A DNA stretch of 64,000 bases, taken from NCBI GenBank assembly GCA_037045055.1, contig JBAOHJ010000003.1, forward strand, positions 930,001-994,000, written 5' to 3'. Both the position numbers and the translations under genes were made by a program. The stretch is from Phosphoribacter sp037045055. GTDB taxonomy: Bacteria > Actinomycetota > Actinomycetes > Actinomycetales > Dermatophilaceae. Below are positions 33,861 through 41,540 of the stretch, piece by piece. The notes under the pieces are model-generated. The model was not told where the DNA came from and did not search any database. It was given only the letters and a program-made list of their open reading frames with translations. The stretch's first letter is position 1. Every line of letters begins with the position of its first letter.

Positions 33861-34646
33861 ATGGCGTCCACCCCGGTGCTCTTTCTCGGTCACGGCGCGC
33901 CGCCGCTGGCCGACGACCCGATCTGGACCGCGCAGCTCGCGCAGTGGTCGGCGGCCCTACCGCGCCCCGAGAGCATCCTCATGGTGTCGGCGCACTGGGA
34001 GACCCGGCCGATCTCGCTCTCCTCGACCACCGGGGCGCCGCTGGTGCACGACTTCTGGGGGTTCCCGCAGAAGTACTACGACGTGACCTACCCTTCGCCT
34101 CCGGCGCCGGGCGTGGCCGCGGCGACGGAGCGGCTGCTGCGCGAGGGGGGGCTGAGCGTCCGTCGGGAGCAGACCCGGGGGCTGGACCACGGGGCCTACG
34201 TGCCGCTGGTGCAGATGTACCCGGCCGCCGACATCCCCGTCGTGCAGCTGTCCCTGCCCACCCTCGACCCGGGCGCGCTCGTCGAGGTGGGCCGGCGGCT
34301 CGCGCCGCTGCGCGAGGAGGGCGTCATGGTCATCGGGTCGGGATTCACCACGCACAACATGAGCTGGTTCCGCCCGAGCAGCGACCCGTATGCCGGCCCC
34401 GTGCCGGCGGCCTCCGCCGACTTCGACGCGTGGGCCGCGCAGGCCATGGCCGACGGCGACCTCGACGCCCTTCTCGACGTGGCGCACCGGGCCCCGGTGT
34501 TTCGGCACGCCCACCCGCGCACCGAGCACTGGGCACCGATCTACCTGGCCCTCGGGGTCGCGGCGAGCCGCGGCTCGCTGGCGAGCCGGGCGGTGATCGA
34601 CGGGTTCTGGTACGGCTTCGCCAAGCGCTCCTGGCAGCTGGACTGA
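33861..34646 (+). CDS. DODA-type extradiol ring-opening dioxygenase
   Basis: 261 aa, ATG start with TGGAGGG upstream. It belongs to the class III ring-opening dioxygenases (LigB superfamily; E. coli YgiD, plant DODA). Metal-ligand regions: PVLFLGHGAPPLADD (His), MVSAHWETRPISLSS (His), GLDHGAYVPLVQMYP (His) and IGSGFTTHNMSWF. The C-terminus is DGFWYGFAKRSWQLD. It presumably opens a catechol such as DOPA between or beside its hydroxyls using Fe(II) or Zn. It stands alone, convergent with the ABC exporter genes. Confidence 0.9.
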   Translation: MASTPVLFLGHGAPPLADDPIWTAQLAQWSAALPRPESILMVSAHWETRPISLSSTTGAPLVHDFWGFPQKYYDVTYPSPPAPGVAAATERLLREGGLSVRREQTRGLDHGAYVPLVQMYPAADIPVVQLSLPTLDPGALVEVGRRLAPLREEGVMVIGSGFTTHNMSWFRPSSDPYAGPVPAASADFDAWAAQAMADGDLDALLDVAHRAPVFRHAHPRTEHWAPIYLALGVAASRGSLASRAVIDGFWYGFAKRSWQLD

Positions 34647-34691
34647 CCCCCCGGTCCGGGAGGCCCGACCTGAGGGCGCACGCCGGGTGTC

Positions 34692-36773
34692 CTACCCGCC
34701 GGGGCGTCTGCCGCCCGCCGCGACCATCCCCGGCGGCATACCGCCGGCGCCCGGCCCCGGCGCGCCCGGCCCCGGCACCGCCGCGTCCACCTCGGCCGCC
34801 GCACCGGCGAACTGCGCGGCATACAGGCGCGCGTACGCGCCGTGCGCCCGCAGCAGCTGCTCGTGGGTGCCCTGCTCGACGATCCGGCCGGCCTCCATGA
34901 CGAGGATGACGTCGGCGTCGCGGATCGTAGACAGGCGGTGCGCGATGACGAACGAGGTGCGGTCGGAGCGCAGCGCGGCCATGGCGTGTTGCAGGAGCAG
35001 CTCGGTGCGGGTGTCGACCGACGAGGTCGCCTCGTCGAGGATGAGCAGCGCCGGGTCGGACAGGAACGCGCGGGCGATCGTCACGAGCTGCTTCTCGCCT
35101 GCGGACAGGTTGCTCGCCTCGGCGTCGAGCACCGTGTCGTAGCCGTCGGGCAGCGAGTGGACGAACCGGTCGACGTAGGTCGCCCGGGCCGCGGCGAGGA
35201 TCTGCTCGTCGGTGGCGTCCGGGCGGCCGTAGGCGATGTTCTCGCGGATCGTCCCGGCGAACAGCCAGGTGTCCTGCAGCACCATCCCGATCCGGCTGCG
35301 CAGGTCCTCACGGGTGAGCTCGGTGATGTCGACCCCGTCCAGGGTGATCCGGCCGCCGTCGAGCTCGTAGAAGCGCATGACGAGGTTGACCAGGGTGGTC
35401 TTGCCGGCACCGGTCGGCCCGACGATGGCCACGGTGTGGCCCGGGTCCACGAGCAGGTCGAGGTGCTCGATGAGCGGGGCGTCCGGGCGGTAGGAGAAGG
35501 ACACGTCCTCGAACCGCACTTGCCCGTGCGGGTCCAGGATGGTCGCCGGGTATGCCGCGTCGGGCTCCTGCTCGGGGGCGTCGAGGACCTCGAAGACCCG
35601 TTCGGCGGACGCCACCCCGGACTGCATGAGGTTGGCCATCGAGGCGACCTGGGTCAGCGGCTGGGTGAACTGTCGGGAGTACTGGATGAAGGCCTGCACG
35701 TCGCCCAGCGAGATCTGCCCGGTGGCGACCTTGAGCCCACCCACGACGGCGACGGCGACGTAGTTGAGGTTCCCGACGAACCACATCGTCGGCATGATGA
35801 TGCCGCTGACGAACTGCGCGCCGAACGCCGCGGTGTACAGCTGCCCGTTGGTGGCGTCGAAGGCCCGCTGCGCCTCGCGCTGGCGCCCGAACGCCTTGAC
35901 CAGCTGGTGACCGGTGAAGGTCTCCTCGATGATCCCGTTGAGCGCCCCGGTCACCGCCCACTGTTGGACGAACAGCCTCTGGCTGCGCTTGCCGATGGCG
36001 GCGGTGACGAGGATGGACACCGGGATCGTCACCAGGGCGATGAGCGCCAACAGCCAGGAGATCCAGAACATCATGGCCAGCACCGCCACCACCGTGACGA
36101 GGGAGGTGAGCAGCTGGGACATGTTCTGCTGCAGCGACATCGAGACGTTGTCGATGTCGTTGGTCACCCGGCTGAGCAGCTCGCCGCGCGGCTGGCCGTC
36201 GAAGTAGGACAGCGGCAGCCGGGCGAGCTTGGCCTGCACCTGCTCGCGCATCCGGTACACCGTGCGCTGGACGATGCCGGTGAGCAGATAACCGCCGACC
36301 CACATGGACACCGCCGACACCACGTAGACCGCCAGGGCCAGCAACAGGATGCGCCCGACCGTGGCGAAGTCGATGCCCTGGCCGGGCACCAGGTCCACCC
36401 CGGCGAGCAGGTCGGCCATGCGGTCCTGGCCCGAGGCCCGCATCCCGGCCAGGACCTGCGCCTTGCTGGCCCCGGCCGGCAGGGTGGCCCCGAGGAAGCC
36501 CGCGAAGATGAGGTCGGTCGCCCGCCCGAGGATCTTCGGACCGATCGTCGAGAGCAGCACGCCGAACACGGTGACCACCACGACCAGGGTGACCCCGGCG
36601 CGCTCCGGGCGCAGCCATCCGAGCAGTCGGCGCGCCGAGGGGACGAACGCGATCGACTTCTCGGCCGGCATCCCCATCTGCAGGTGTGGCGGACCGCCCG
36701 CGCGACGTGGCCCTCGCCGAGCCTCGGCGGCCTTCTCCTCGGCGGTCTTGACGCCCTCGCCGGCCATACTCAT
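34692..36773 (-). CDS. ABC exporter, half-transporter with canonical NBD
   Basis: 693 aa, ATG overlapping the partner's stop (ATGA). A cytoplasmic Lys/Glu/Ala-rich head of about 50 residues precedes six membrane helices (VTLVVVVTVFGVLLSTIGPK, LLLALAVYVVSAVSMWVGGYLL and others). The NBD has GPTGAGKTT, LSAGEKQLVTIARAF and LLILDEATSSVD with the catalytic Glu. A Gly/Pro-rich tail ends it. With the 578-aa partner it forms a heterodimeric exporter of the BmrCD/TM287-288 kind. Substrate unknown; the TetR gene upstream suggests drug or lipid export. Confidence 0.92.
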   Translation of the reverse strand: MSMAGEGVKTAEEKAAEARRGPRRAGGPPHLQMGMPAEKSIAFVPSARRLLGWLRPERAGVTLVVVVTVFGVLLSTIGPKILGRATDLIFAGFLGATLPAGASKAQVLAGMRASGQDRMADLLAGVDLVPGQGIDFATVGRILLLALAVYVVSAVSMWVGGYLLTGIVQRTVYRMREQVQAKLARLPLSYFDGQPRGELLSRVTNDIDNVSMSLQQNMSQLLTSLVTVVAVLAMMFWISWLLALIALVTIPVSILVTAAIGKRSQRLFVQQWAVTGALNGIIEETFTGHQLVKAFGRQREAQRAFDATNGQLYTAAFGAQFVSGIIMPTMWFVGNLNYVAVAVVGGLKVATGQISLGDVQAFIQYSRQFTQPLTQVASMANLMQSGVASAERVFEVLDAPEQEPDAAYPATILDPHGQVRFEDVSFSYRPDAPLIEHLDLLVDPGHTVAIVGPTGAGKTTLVNLVMRFYELDGGRITLDGVDITELTREDLRSRIGMVLQDTWLFAGTIRENIAYGRPDATDEQILAAARATYVDRFVHSLPDGYDTVLDAEASNLSAGEKQLVTIARAFLSDPALLILDEATSSVDTRTELLLQHAMAALRSDRTSFVIAHRLSTIRDADVILVMEAGRIVEQGTHEQLLRAHGAYARLYAAQFAGAAAEVDAAVPGPGAPGPGAGGMPPGMVAAGGRRPGG

Positions 36774-38506
36774 GCGGCCACCTCGTCGGCGGCCCGTTGC
36801 GAGACGACGATCTCCTGGTAGGTGGGGCAGGAGTCGAGCAGCTCGGTATGCCGCCCGGTGCCGACCACGCGGCCGTCCTCGAGCACGACGATGAGGTCGG
36901 CGTCGACGATCGTCGAGACCCGCTGGGCCACGAGGATGATCGTCGCCTCCCGGGTGGCCGGGCGCAGCGCGGCCCGCAGCCGCGCGTCGGTCGCGACGTC
37001 CAGGGCCGAGAAGGCGTCGTCGAAGAGGTAGACGTCCGCCCGACGGACCAGGGCCCGGGCGATCGCCAGACGCTGGCGCTGCCCGCCGGAGACGTTGGTG
37101 CCGCCCTGGGCGATCGACGCCTGCAGCCCACCGTCCATCTCGGCGACGAAGTCGGCGGCTTGGGCGATCCGCAGGGCCTCCCACAGCTGCTCGTCGGTCG
37201 CGTCGGGGTCGCCGTAGCGCAGGTTCGAGGCGACCGTGCCGGAGAACAGGTAGGGCTTCTGGGGCACCAGACCCAGGCGGGCCCACAGCGTCTCGGGGTC
37301 GGCCTCGCGCACGTCCACGCCGCCGACGAGCACTCGACCGCCGGTGACGTCGAAGAGCCGCGGCACCAGCCCCACCAGGGTGCTCTTGCCGGCGCCGGTC
37401 GAGCCGATGATCGCGGTGGTCTGCCCCGGGCGGGCCTGGAAGGTGACGCCGTGCAGCACGGCGGCCTGCGCCCCGGGGTAGTGGAAGTCGACGTCCTCGA
37501 AGCGCACGCCGGCCGGTCGCTCGAGCTCGTCCACCGGGTCGACGGGGGTGGCCACGCTCGTGGACGTGTCGAGGACCTCGGTGATCCGCTCGGCGCAGAC
37601 CGCCGCGCGGGGGATCATCATCGACATCATCGTGGCCATCATCACCGACATGAGGATCTGCATGAGGTACTGCATGAACGCGGTCAGCGCGCCCACCTGC
37701 ATGTCGCCGGCCTCGACCCGCTGCGCGCCGAACCACCACAACGCCACGGTCGAGACGTTGAGGATGAACATCACCACCGGGAAGACGATCGCCATGAGCC
37801 GACCCACCCCGAGCGAGGCATCGGTGAGGGTGGTGTTGGCCTGGGCGAACCGACGCTGCTCGAAGGGCTCGCGGACGAAGGCACGCACCACGCGGATCCC
37901 GGTGATCTGCTCGCGCAGGATGCGGTTCACCGCGTCCACCGACGTCTGCATGATCCGGAACCGGGGCAGCATCCGCCGCAGCACCAGACCGACCGACACG
38001 GCCAGGGCCGGCACCGCGACGGCCACCAGCCAGGACAGCACGACGTCCGTGCGGACCGCCATGACGACCCCGCCGACCATCATGATCGGTGCACCGACCA
38101 TCATCGCCAGGGCCATGAACACGACCATCTGGATCTGCTGGACGTCGTTGGTCGACCGGCTGATCAGGGTGGGCGCCCCGAAGTGGGACACCTCCCGTGC
38201 CGAGAAGGACACCACCCGGTGGAACACCGCCGAGCGAGTGTCGCGCCCGAAGGCCATCGAGCTGCGGGCGGCGAGGTACACGGCATACACCGAGGTGGCG
38301 ATCTGCAGCAGGCTCACGCCGAGCATGAGGGCACCCGAGCGCAGGATGGAGCCGGTGTCCCCCTTGGCCACTCCGTCGTCGATGATCGCGGCGTTGAGGT
38401 GCGGCAGGTAGAGGTTGGCGATGGCGCTGCCGAGCTGCAGCACGACGATCGTCCAGACGGCGCCGCGGTAGGGGGCCAGCCCGGTGCGGATCAGTCGCCA
38501 GAGCAT
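36770..38506 (-). CDS. ABC exporter, half-transporter with degenerate NBD site
   Basis: 578 aa, ATG start. Six membrane helices (AVWTIVVLQLGSAIANLYLP onward), then an NBD: GSTGAGKSTLVGLVPRLF, the Q-loop LGLVPQKPYLF, signature NVSGGQRQRLAIARALV, and Walker B VYLFDDAFSALD. The residue after the Walker B Asp is Asp instead of Glu, so one composite ATP site is probably slow or inactive. That is the asymmetric design of heterodimeric exporters. It overlaps its regulator by 16 bp upstream and its partner by 4 bp downstream. Confidence 0.92.
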   Translation of the reverse strand: MLWRLIRTGLAPYRGAVWTIVVLQLGSAIANLYLPHLNAAIIDDGVAKGDTGSILRSGALMLGVSLLQIATSVYAVYLAARSSMAFGRDTRSAVFHRVVSFSAREVSHFGAPTLISRSTNDVQQIQMVVFMALAMMVGAPIMMVGGVVMAVRTDVVLSWLVAVAVPALAVSVGLVLRRMLPRFRIMQTSVDAVNRILREQITGIRVVRAFVREPFEQRRFAQANTTLTDASLGVGRLMAIVFPVVMFILNVSTVALWWFGAQRVEAGDMQVGALTAFMQYLMQILMSVMMATMMSMMIPRAAVCAERITEVLDTSTSVATPVDPVDELERPAGVRFEDVDFHYPGAQAAVLHGVTFQARPGQTTAIIGSTGAGKSTLVGLVPRLFDVTGGRVLVGGVDVREADPETLWARLGLVPQKPYLFSGTVASNLRYGDPDATDEQLWEALRIAQAADFVAEMDGGLQASIAQGGTNVSGGQRQRLAIARALVRRADVYLFDDAFSALDVATDARLRAALRPATREATIILVAQRVSTIVDADLIVVLEDGRVVGTGRHTELLDSCPTYQEIVVSQRAADEVAA

Positions 38507-39207
38507 GAGTGTCCTTCGGTCGGTATGCCGGTGAGGGCGGCGGCGGGATCGCCTGTCGGTCTGCCGGTGGGTGCGGCAGCGGGGTCGATGGTCGCCGATG
38601 ACGCGACGTCAGGGTCAAGCGGTTTTCCCTCGCGGATGATTCCGTGCAGGACGAGGTCGACTACGTCCTCGGCGGTCAGCGGCGGGCCGACCTCGGCCGG
38701 GTGCACGCTCATCAGGGCCAGGCCGCCGAGGATCCGCACGACCTCGGGCACCGGCAGGCGCAGCCGCTCGACGTCCGGGCAGAGCAACTCGGCCACCAGC
38801 CGGTCCGCGCGCTCCCGCGTCCTCGGATCGGCCAGCAGGCTCGGGTCGCCGAGGCGGGCGCGGTCCTCGGGGGTGCTGAACACGACCAGCACCGCCATGA
38901 TCCTCCGGACGTGGTCCTGCCAGATGCGCATGACTTCGACGAGCCGGCGCTCCAGGGGGGCACTGCGCTCGATCGCGGCCAGTGCGGGCAGGTGCTCCGC
39001 CCGCGAGAACACGCTGCGGGCGGCGTGCAGGATGAGATCCTCCTTGCTGCCGAAGACCCGGAACAGCGTGCCCTCGGCGACCCCGGCCGCCTCGGCGAGC
39101 TCTCGGCTGGTCACCCGCCGGCCCTTGCGCAGGACCAACGGCAGCGCGGCCTCGACGATCGCGGCGCGACGCTCATCGGCCCTGAGGGGCGCGGCGCGGG
39201 GAGCCAC
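38491..39207 (-). CDS. TetR-family regulator of the ABC exporter
   Basis: 238 aa. N-terminal HTH: RAAIVEAALPLVLRKGRRVTSRELAEAAGVAEGTLFRVFGSKEDLILHA. A helical ligand-binding domain follows and ends in an Ala/Pro/Thr tail (PTGRPTGDPAAALTG). It heads the operon with the two exporter genes, overlapping the first, so it probably represses itself and the pump until the exported compound binds. The perfect palindrome 15 bp upstream is the likely operator. Confidence 0.92.
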   Translation of the reverse strand: MAPRAAPLRADERRAAIVEAALPLVLRKGRRVTSRELAEAAGVAEGTLFRVFGSKEDLILHAARSVFSRAEHLPALAAIERSAPLERRLVEVMRIWQDHVRRIMAVLVVFSTPEDRARLGDPSLLADPRTRERADRLVAELLCPDVERLRLPVPEVVRILGGLALMSVHPAEVGPPLTAEDVVDLVLHGIIREGKPLDPDVASSATIDPAAAPTGRPTGDPAAALTGIPTEGHSCSGD

Positions 39208-39221
39208 CCGGCCACCCTAAA

Positions 39222-39239
39222 TGAGTGAGTGCTCACTCA
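39222..39239. promoter_or_regulatory. TetR operator palindrome
   Basis: TGAGTGAG-TG-CTCACTCA is a perfect 18-bp dyad lying 15 bp before the TetR start. Its size and TGAGTGA arms match operators of TetR exporters' regulators. It probably serves the TetR-ABC operon. Confidence 0.75.
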
Positions 39240-39307
39240 CAAGAGTGTGCAGGCGCGGCCCGCGAAATGATGTTGTCGCCGGACCACCCCCGGTGCTTGC
39301 CTGAGGC

Positions 39308-39814
39308 ATGCCCGAGCTGCGCACCGCGCGCCTGTCCCTGCACCCCGTCGACGCCGCCGAGGCGCAACGCATCCTCGCCGGCGCAGCCGGGCCCGGCGAG
39401 CGTTGGGCGCCCGACTACCCGTTCGAGGGCGACCTGGTCGCCCTGCGCGCTTTCCTGCACGCCACCACCACCTGGGGCGAGCAGCGGCCCTTCGGCTACT
39501 ACCGGATCTCCCGGCGGGTGGACGGACTGGCCGTCGGGGGCATCGGGTTCACCGGACCGCCCGTCGACGGGTGCGTCGAGATCGGCTACGGTGTGGCCCC
39601 CTCCGGGCGGGGCCACGGGTATGCCGCCGAGGCCGTCGGGGCCCTGCTGGCCTTCGCCGCCCGCCGCGGCCTGGTGCGTGTGACCGCACAGACGTCCCCC
39701 GACAACCTCGCCTCGCACCGCACCCTGCTGCGCGCAGGTTTGCGCCCGCAGGGCGAAGCCGACGGCGGCCTGCGGCGCTATGCGGCGCTGCTCGCTGCGG
39801 GTCGCGAGAGCTGA
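39308..39814 (+). CDS. GNAT-family acetyltransferase
   Basis: 168 aa, ATG start. RimJ/RimL-like layout: LRTARLSLHPVDAAEAQRIL at the start, GYYRISRRVDGLAVGGIGFTGPP, then the acetyl-CoA loop VEIGYGVAPSGRGHGYAAEAVGALLAFA (Q/RxxGxG/A). VTAQTSPDNLASHRTLLRAGLR closes the fold. The acceptor (protein N-terminus or small molecule) cannot be told. Divergent from the TetR gene. Confidence 0.88.
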   Translation: MPELRTARLSLHPVDAAEAQRILAGAAGPGERWAPDYPFEGDLVALRAFLHATTTWGEQRPFGYYRISRRVDGLAVGGIGFTGPPVDGCVEIGYGVAPSGRGHGYAAEAVGALLAFAARRGLVRVTAQTSPDNLASHRTLLRAGLRPQGEADGGLRRYAALLAAGRES

Positions 39815-39850
39815 CCCCCCGCTCCGGGCACGCCAAGCGCACGAGCAGCC

Positions 39851-39867
39851 GCGAGGGCTGCCCTCGC
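39851..39867. terminator. Hairpin between convergent GNAT and methyltransferase genes
   Basis: GCGAGGG-CTG-CCCTCGC is a perfect 7-bp stem with a 3-nt loop, midway between two convergent stop codons. It may end both transcripts. Confidence 0.5.
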
Positions 39868-39880
39868 CCCCGGGGCGCGG

Positions 39881-41380
39881 TCAGCGCACGAGGAACCCGT
39901 CGGCGACCAGGGCCCGCAGGACGGGCAGGGCGTCGGCCACCGTCGGCCCGGCCTCGGCGCCGACCAGGTCCGCCACCGCGTGCAGGGCGGCCCGCGCGGT
40001 GAGCGACCCGTCGCACACCGACAGCATCCCGGCGGTCGCGGTGCCCAGGGTGACGGTGCGGCGCAGTCCGGTGCCCTGAGTCGCCCGGATGACCGCCGGG
40101 TCGGGCGCTCCGGCGCGGGTATGCCGCTGCTCGACGACGTCGGGGGCCGCGCGCCAGCGGGTATCCAGCAGCAGCGCGTCGCCCTGCTCGGCCAGCGCGG
40201 TCCGGGCCGCCAGCCCGGCGTCGACCGCCCCGCCCATGCCGGCGGCGACCGGGCCGGTCGCCTCGTCGAGGTCGACCCACGGCTGCCGGTCGGACGTCGG
40301 GCGCTGCAGCACCACCACCCCGAAGCCGACCGCGGCGACGTCGCGCTCGGCGAAGTCGGCCAGCCACGCGGCATACATCCGCTCGAAGCCGGCCACCCCG
40401 CGGACCGCGCCGACGTCGCGAGCCCACAGCTCGGCGTACTCGGCGGGGTCCTGGACGTCACGCTGGATGACCCAGGCGTCCAGCCCGGTGCCGGCCAGGC
40501 ACCCGCGCCAGCGCTCGCGCCAGTCGGCGCCGCGGGGGATCTCCCAGTTGCCGATGAACTGCGCGATGCCGCCGGGCTCGAGGTGCTCGCCCACCCGGCC
40601 GACCAACGCCTCGATGACCCCGTCGCCGACCAGGCCGGCGTCGCGGTATCCGTAGTGCGGCACCCCGGGCGTGCGGGGGGTGATGACGAACGGGGGGTTG
40701 CTCACCACGAGGTCGAACCGTTCGCCGGCCACCGGGTCCAGCAGGCTGCCCTGGCGCAGGTCGATGTCGATGCCGTTGAGGGCCGCGGTGAACCGGGCGA
40801 AGCCGAGCGCCCGGGCCGAGACGTCGGTGCCCACGACGGTGGCGCAGTGGGTCGCCAGATGCAGGGACTGCACGCCGCTGCCCACCCCGAGGTCCAGGGC
40901 GCGGGCGGCCGGGCGGCGGACTGTCCACTCCGCGAGGGTGGTCGAGGCGTTGCCGACGCCCAGCACGTGGGTCTGCGGCAGCGGCTGGCCGGTGGCGATC
41001 TCGGACAGGTCCGAGACCACCCACCAGCGGTCGGCGTCGGCGGCATACGGGCGCAGGTCGACGCTCGCGCGCAGGTCGGCGCCCTCGGCGCGGCCCAGAC
41101 CCAGGCGGACCGCGCCGTCCGCGCGCAGGGTCGGCAAGGCCCGGTCGGCGTCGTCCCAGGCGACCGGGAAGCCCAGGGCGAACAGCCGCACCAGCACGCA
41201 GACCGGGTCGCGCCGGTCGCGGGTGGCCAGGTCCGCCGGCAGCCGCTGTTCGCGCCCGAGCGCGGCGTGGGCGACCGGCCCGAGGGCCTCGAGGACCCCC
41301 TCGACGGTGTAGCCCGCGGCCTGCAGATCCGCCCGCAGCGAGGTCACCGCGGCGGCGTCGGCGACAGGCGGCGTGGTCAC
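39881..41380 (-). CDS. Class I SAM-dependent methyltransferase with NPPF motif
   Basis: 499 aa, GTG start. Residues 1-150 form an N-terminal domain (SLRADLQAAGYTVEGVLEALG, VCVLVRLFALGFPVAW). The Rossmann core has ARALDLGVGSGVQSLHLATH (motif I), VVGTDVSARALGFARFTAALNG and FDLVVSNPPFVITP; NPPF is the catalytic signature of N6-adenine/N5-glutamine/RsmC-type enzymes acting on a planar amino group. A C-terminal winged-helix-like part follows. This architecture (DUF7059-MTS-DUF7782) is widespread in Actinobacteria, and its substrate is not settled. Confidence 0.82.
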   Translation of the reverse strand: MTTPPVADAAAVTSLRADLQAAGYTVEGVLEALGPVAHAALGREQRLPADLATRDRRDPVCVLVRLFALGFPVAWDDADRALPTLRADGAVRLGLGRAEGADLRASVDLRPYAADADRWWVVSDLSEIATGQPLPQTHVLGVGNASTTLAEWTVRRPAARALDLGVGSGVQSLHLATHCATVVGTDVSARALGFARFTAALNGIDIDLRQGSLLDPVAGERFDLVVSNPPFVITPRTPGVPHYGYRDAGLVGDGVIEALVGRVGEHLEPGGIAQFIGNWEIPRGADWRERWRGCLAGTGLDAWVIQRDVQDPAEYAELWARDVGAVRGVAGFERMYAAWLADFAERDVAAVGFGVVVLQRPTSDRQPWVDLDEATGPVAAGMGGAVDAGLAARTALAEQGDALLLDTRWRAAPDVVEQRHTRAGAPDPAVIRATQGTGLRRTVTLGTATAGMLSVCDGSLTARAALHAVADLVGAEAGPTVADALPVLRALVADGFLVR

Positions 41381-41540
41381 GAGCGACAGGGTATGCCGTG
41401 TCCGCCTCCGGGCGGGGGGTGGTCCGGGCGGCGACCGGGAGTCGCCCGGGGGCCATGGTCACCCGCCCGAGCCGCGCCGTCACACCGGGACGGGCCACGC
41501 CCCCGCAGGGATCGCGGCCCGTCCGTGGGTGCCGGTCAGG

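Noticed and set aside
23342..34646. Mobile element or genomic island around tRNA-Thr
   Set aside because: No integrase, no repeated tRNA 3' end, and base composition is unchanged on either side.
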